Shown here: piece after piece, positions 7,558-10,618 of the stretch | Numbering within the stretch: position 1 is the stretch's first letter | Layout: the number at the start of each line of letters is the position of its first letter | Assembly: GCA_023954795.1 (NCBI GenBank) | Contig: JAGSHA010000081.1 | Span: 1-10,618 of the forward strand | DNA from: Oceanospirillaceae bacterium | GTDB taxonomy: Bacteria; Pseudomonadota; Gammaproteobacteria; Pseudomonadales; Balneatricaceae | Direction of reading: 5' to 3' | Length of the DNA stretch: 10,618 bases | Position numbers and translations under genes: made by a program | Notes under the pieces: model-generated | Databases searched by the model: none | Told to the model about the DNA's origin: nothing | The model's input: the letters and a program-made list of their open reading frames with translations, nothing else

Positions 7558-8470
7558 CACACTGTTGCTGTTATGCAGTGCCTGTCTGCTCACCTCAACG
7601 GCGACCGCCGGACAATGGGAGCTCAAAACCGACCTAAAATACACCGACGGTGCACGCTCCGATATCACCACGTACGATAGCACCGGAGACTTCGATAAAC
7701 GTAAGGTTAAGCAGAAACGTAAAACTCAGTTGGAAACCCTGCTTACCTACACCGTTGAAAGCACACTCCCGGAGCTCGAATATATCGGGCGTGTTGGTCA
7801 CCTGTTTAAGCGCACCAAAGACAAAGACTTACAGCTGAAAGACGATGGCAGCCTGAAGAAAGATAAAACCCGTACCGAGTTTGAACGGATAACTTATGCA
7901 GGACTGGGCTTGCGCTACGATACAGGCAAAGCGCTGGGAGCCGATCGCTGGCTACTGAAAGCACGCTATGACCGCTATTTGCACGTTTCATACGGTGCCA
8001 ATCAGCTACACGAAGATGCCAAAGAACGCAGTGGCGATCTAAAGGGTTACGAGTGGTCTGTCGAGGCTAAAGGTGAATATTCCACCCACTGGCCGGGCAT
8101 CTATCTTCACCCGTTCGTGGAATATAAGCAGGAACGCCTGAATCTCTGGCACGACGATACACGCGATAAAATCCAAGAAGCCGAAATGGAGCAGCAGTAC
8201 GAAACAGGTCTGTTTCTCAGTTGGCTTACGCCGTACGATGGCTGGGAACTCACCACCGGACCGTTTTGGCAGAGAGAGCTGGACGCAGAACGCGCCGATG
8301 ACGAAAAAGACTGGGTCTGGGACGACGATGAGCGTTGGATAGCACAAATGAAGCTGGAATATGAAGCACCGATGCCCGGCTTTGAAATGGAGTTCGTCGT
8401 AGAGCAACACCTTAACGGTGGTGATAAAGGCGAACGGCGCTATAACCTGGAACTCAGCTACGAGTTTTAG
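7544..8470 (+). CDS. Unassigned outer-membrane beta-barrel protein
   Basis: A 308-residue protein I do not recognise. Residues 1-22 form a signal peptide ending TATA/GQWEL. The rest has no hydrophobic helix. It consists of alternating polar/aromatic segments typical of beta strands (for example WLLKARYDRYLHVSYG and WELTTGPFWQREL) separated by very charged loops such as KTRTEF and DDEKDWVWDDDERW. It ends RRYNLELSYEF, with the terminal phenylalanine and alternating pattern used by outer-membrane barrels for BAM recognition. Size suggests roughly 10-14 strands. The start ATG overlaps the end of the GGDEF-EAL gene by 14 bp and has AAGGA (7531-7535) 8 nt upstream inside that gene, so it belongs to the same operon. 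It might admit the ligand of the binding protein or be an exported target of c-di-GMP control; both are inference. Confidence 0.75.
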   Translation: MNHSDTLLLLCSACLLTSTATAGQWELKTDLKYTDGARSDITTYDSTGDFDKRKVKQKRKTQLETLLTYTVESTLPELEYIGRVGHLFKRTKDKDLQLKDDGSLKKDKTRTEFERITYAGLGLRYDTGKALGADRWLLKARYDRYLHVSYGANQLHEDAKERSGDLKGYEWSVEAKGEYSTHWPGIYLHPFVEYKQERLNLWHDDTRDKIQEAEMEQQYETGLFLSWLTPYDGWELTTGPFWQRELDAERADDEKDWVWDDDERWIAQMKLEYEAPMPGFEMEFVVEQHLNGGDKGERRYNLELSYEF

Positions 8471-8494
8471 GCGACTTCTAGTCAGACAGATTTT

Positions 8495-8521
8495 CGCAGG
8501 GACCGATACAACGTCCCTGCG
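8495..8521. terminator. Perfect stem-loop between convergent genes, possible bidirectional terminator
   Basis: CGCAGGGAC (8495-8503) and GTCCCTGCG (8513-8521) form a perfect GC-rich 9-bp stem with a 9-nt loop in the 62-bp gap between the barrel gene (plus strand) and the small minus-strand gene. The position suits a shared transcript end. A T-run follows the stem on neither strand: TTTT lies before the stem on the plus strand, and AAAA follows it on the minus strand. It may therefore protect 3' ends or act with Rho rather than work as a classical intrinsic terminator. Confidence 0.5.
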
Positions 8522-8532
8522 GCGGCAAACCC

Positions 8533-8850
8533 TCAGCTACTTTTTACGTCCAGATAACCACGCTGGATAACGGTCTCCAGCGCGTTTGCGGCAGCCACCA
8601 ACTCATCATAGGTTTCACGGCAGACTTTCAGTTGCCGAATCTGTTCCGGTGTCGGCAGGCTATCACCTGACAGCTTCGCTATTTCAAGCAGCTCAGAGAT
8701 GTACTGCACCCGTGCACTGGCGACCATACCCAGCATCGGCTTAAGATCTTCCAATGCCAGATCCGGTATTTCAGGGTTCAGCACTTCACGATTTATCTCA
8801 CGGCGGTATTTATCCAACTGCATTAGCAGGCGATTGTTTTCCATATCCAT
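8533..8850 (-). CDS. Small helical protein of unknown function
   Basis: I do not recognise this 105-residue protein. It is polar, has no signal peptide or membrane segment, and looks almost wholly alpha-helical, with heptad-like stretches (NRLLMQLDKYRREI at the start, ELVAAANALETVIQRGY near the end). This suits a small cytoplasmic coiled-coil or helical-bundle protein. One cysteine lies in LKVCRETYDEL. The frame can be extended upstream to a TTG at 8886, but the ATG at 8848-8850 has a GGGAGAGG motif (8855-8862) at good spacing and is preferred. It lies downstream of the RND pump gene on the same strand with a 117-bp gap, so it may be read through from that gene or from its own weak promoter. 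No function is proposed. Confidence 0.7.
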   Translation of the reverse strand: MDMENNRLLMQLDKYRREINREVLNPEIPDLALEDLKPMLGMVASARVQYISELLEIAKLSGDSLPTPEQIRQLKVCRETYDELVAAANALETVIQRGYLDVKSS

Positions 8851-8967
8851 ACAGCCTCTCCCGGCATTGCTCAGAACGGCACTCAAACCTATCGATCAGG
8901 ATGAGTGCACACATAACTTATGCCAGCGTAGACCAAATCCACTAAAACACACGGCGGCTGAAAGAAA

Positions 8968-10618
8968 TCACAGCGATGCTTGATTCAGCTCAGCTGTTCG
9001 CAGCGCGTGTTTTGCACGGGCAGCCCGCGCCATACTCAAACGGTATAACACTGGCACCACAATCAACGTCAGCACGGTGGAGAACACCAAACCACTCACA
9101 ATCGCAGTCGCCACAGGCCCCCAAATCAGAGAATGCCCACCCAACCCTGTTGCTAGCGAGAACAACCCTGCAATCGTGGTCAGTGAGGTGATAAGAATAG
9201 GAATCACTCTACGACGGGCCGCATAGAGCGTTGAGTGCAACAAACTCATTCCGGCGTCCAGACGCGCGTTCGCCGCAGAGATCAATACTATAGCAGCATT
9301 AACGGCGATCCCGGCCAAGGCCACGATGCCATACAGAGTAAACAGGCTCAGCGGATTCTGGGTGATCAGCAGACCAATCAACACCCCGGTAAAGGCCATC
9401 GGTACGGTCACCAAAATCATCAACGGCTGCCAGTAACTGCTGAACTGCGTTCCCAAAATCAGGTACATCAGTCCCAGACCAAACAGGAACAAAACACCGA
9501 TAGAATCGATACTCTCCTGGATGTCATCCAGCTCCCCGGTCATATCCAGGTCGATATTGGGAAAACGTTGGCGATAGGTCCGATCCCACTCACTCATCAG
9601 TAGTTGGTTAGCGGTCACGGTATCCATCCCACCCTCAACAATATCTGCTTCGACCGTGATCGCCCGGCGGAAGTTATAATGGCGGATATTGCCAAGGCTG
9701 CTGTCACGCTGGAAATGGACCAGTTCAGACAGGGAAACCAGCTCACCCGCCGGGGTTGGAATCTGCGCCTGCAGCAACTGATCGATCTCAGCCAGAGGGA
9801 CCGGTTTAGCCCGCACCCGCACTTCAACCTTTTCCCCTTCATGCTGCATGTCCGCGACGATCTCGCCATCCACCAACAGCTGCACTGAACGCATCACATC
9901 GGATGGCATCAAACCGGTACGGGTGATCGCATCATAGTTCGGTGACATATTCAGAGTCAGGCGGCCACCACCGGCATCGTCGGTGATATCGGTAATGTCG
10001 CTCTGTGTCGTCAGAAAACCTTTAAGTGCATCCGCCGCCGCACGAATCTCGGCGTATTCATCTCCACGTACTTTTACGCTGATCGGTTTGGACGTAGGAG
10101 GCCCGCCTGCCAATCGCAGGAAGGAGGTATTCATCGGTCCCGGTACCGCATTCACATCGGCACGCATCGCGTCAATCAGGCTATCAACGGAGCGGTTTTC
10201 CGGCGTTTTCGGTTTCAGCCCCACCAACACCTGTCCGTAATGCTCTCCAAAAAACGGTTCGGTTTCGGTAAACATCTGACCGGCATACACCGTCACGGCA
10301 CGTACATCTTCATCATTCAGATGCTGACGCACCTTCGCTTCGATCTCCTGCACTTTTTCCAGACTCTGCTGCAACGGTGTACCCGCCGGCATCTCCACAT
10401 TGACGTAGAATATCCGCAACGGATCTGAGGCAAAGTAATCCATCTTGATCTTGCCAGTTACCAACAAGCTGAACGCGGACATACAGAATATCAAGATCAG
10501 CAACAGTGTAATCAGTGGCCGACGGATCGCTTTGATCAAGAAACGGATGTAGAAAATCTGCACCTTACGCGTCAGATTTTCACGCAGGCGCTGGGAACGA
10601 GTTGGCTTCTCAAAGCTG
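8968..10618 (-). CDS. RND efflux transporter permease, C-terminal half (partial at window edge)
   Basis: Inner-membrane proton-driven pump subunit of the RND (HAE-type, AcrB-like) superfamily. The reading frame stays open to the right edge; a GTG at 10563 is internal, not the start, because SFEKPTRSQRLRENLTRK precedes it in frame. About 550 residues are visible, roughly the second half of a usual 1000-1050-residue protein. Counting from that GTG: a membrane segment near 16-36 (TM7), a large periplasmic porter/docking part (about 40-350) with GGPPTSKPISVKVRGD (153-168), then five membrane segments (about 354-510) equivalent to TM8-TM12. TM10 reads GIVALAGIAVNAAIVLI (412-428), with Asn where AcrB has the proton-relay Lys940. 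The proton-relay aspartates of TM4 lie outside the window. A periplasmic adaptor gene is expected upstream, beyond the edge. The substrate is unknown. Confidence 0.93.
   Translation of the reverse strand, partial: SFEKPTRSQRLRENLTRKVQIFYIRFLIKAIRRPLITLLLILIFCMSAFSLLVTGKIKMDYFASDPLRIFYVNVEMPAGTPLQQSLEKVQEIEAKVRQHLNDEDVRAVTVYAGQMFTETEPFFGEHYGQVLVGLKPKTPENRSVDSLIDAMRADVNAVPGPMNTSFLRLAGGPPTSKPISVKVRGDEYAEIRAAADALKGFLTTQSDITDITDDAGGGRLTLNMSPNYDAITRTGLMPSDVMRSVQLLVDGEIVADMQHEGEKVEVRVRAKPVPLAEIDQLLQAQIPTPAGELVSLSELVHFQRDSSLGNIRHYNFRRAITVEADIVEGGMDTVTANQLLMSEWDRTYRQRFPNIDLDMTGELDDIQESIDSIGVLFLFGLGLMYLILGTQFSSYWQPLMILVTVPMAFTGVLIGLLITQNPLSLFTLYGIVALAGIAVNAAIVLISAANARLDAGMSLLHSTLYAARRRVIPILITSLTTIAGLFSLATGLGGHSLIWGPVATAIVSGLVFSTVLTLIVVPVLYRLSMARAARAKHALRTAELNQASL

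Noticed and set aside
9235..9888. Plus-strand frames opposite the RND pump gene.
   Set aside because: The minus-strand frame is an unmistakable RND permease; the opposite frames are low-complexity shadows.
8968..10563. Treating the RND frame as a complete 531-residue protein starting at GTG 10563.
   Set aside because: The frame continues without a stop to the window edge and the protein is only the C-terminal half of the family length.

Overview
The window looks like chromosomal DNA from a gammaproteobacterium of the Pseudomonas/Oceanospirillales kind. HemB has the aspartate-type (magnesium) metal region seen in Pseudomonas. PPK1 carries an acidic N-terminal extension like the pseudomonad enzyme, and the hemB-ppk order is the one known from Pseudomonas. 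ElbB is of the enterobacterial/gammaproteobacterial type. No rRNA, tRNA, CRISPR array, insertion sequence or phage gene was seen. The genus cannot be fixed from the sequence alone.

Layout. Positions 1-261 are an AT-rich stretch with no convincing gene. Positions 262-3485 hold a minus-strand pair, hemB (porphobilinogen synthase) followed after a short gap by ppk1 (polyphosphate kinase), read from a candidate promoter near 3530-3557. A 312-bp divergent intergenic region separates them from a plus-strand cluster: elbB (3807), a PhnD-like periplasmic substrate-binding protein (start most likely 4508), a membrane HAMP-GGDEF-EAL protein (5410) and an unassigned outer-membrane beta-barrel protein (7544-8470). 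The last three genes are tightly coupled, with a 4-bp ATGA overlap and then a 14-bp overlap. A perfect 9-bp stem-loop at 8495-8521 separates this cluster from two minus-strand genes: a small helical protein of unknown function (8533-8850) and the C-terminal half of an RND efflux pump permease that runs off the right edge.

How the genes may work together. HemB feeds tetrapyrrole synthesis and PPK1 makes polyphosphate; their pairing is a conserved neighbourhood rather than a shared pathway. The most interesting part is 4472-8470. A secreted phosphate/phosphonate-type binding protein has no ABC permease or ATPase beside it. It is instead translationally coupled to a transmembrane cyclic-di-GMP synthase/phosphodiesterase, which is coupled in turn to an outer-membrane barrel. 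By analogy with NspS-MbaA and ScrB-ScrC of Vibrio, I infer that the binding protein is the ligand-sensing partner of the GGDEF-EAL protein. The barrel would be a third component, perhaps for ligand entry or as an output at the cell surface. The ligand and the role of the barrel are unknown.
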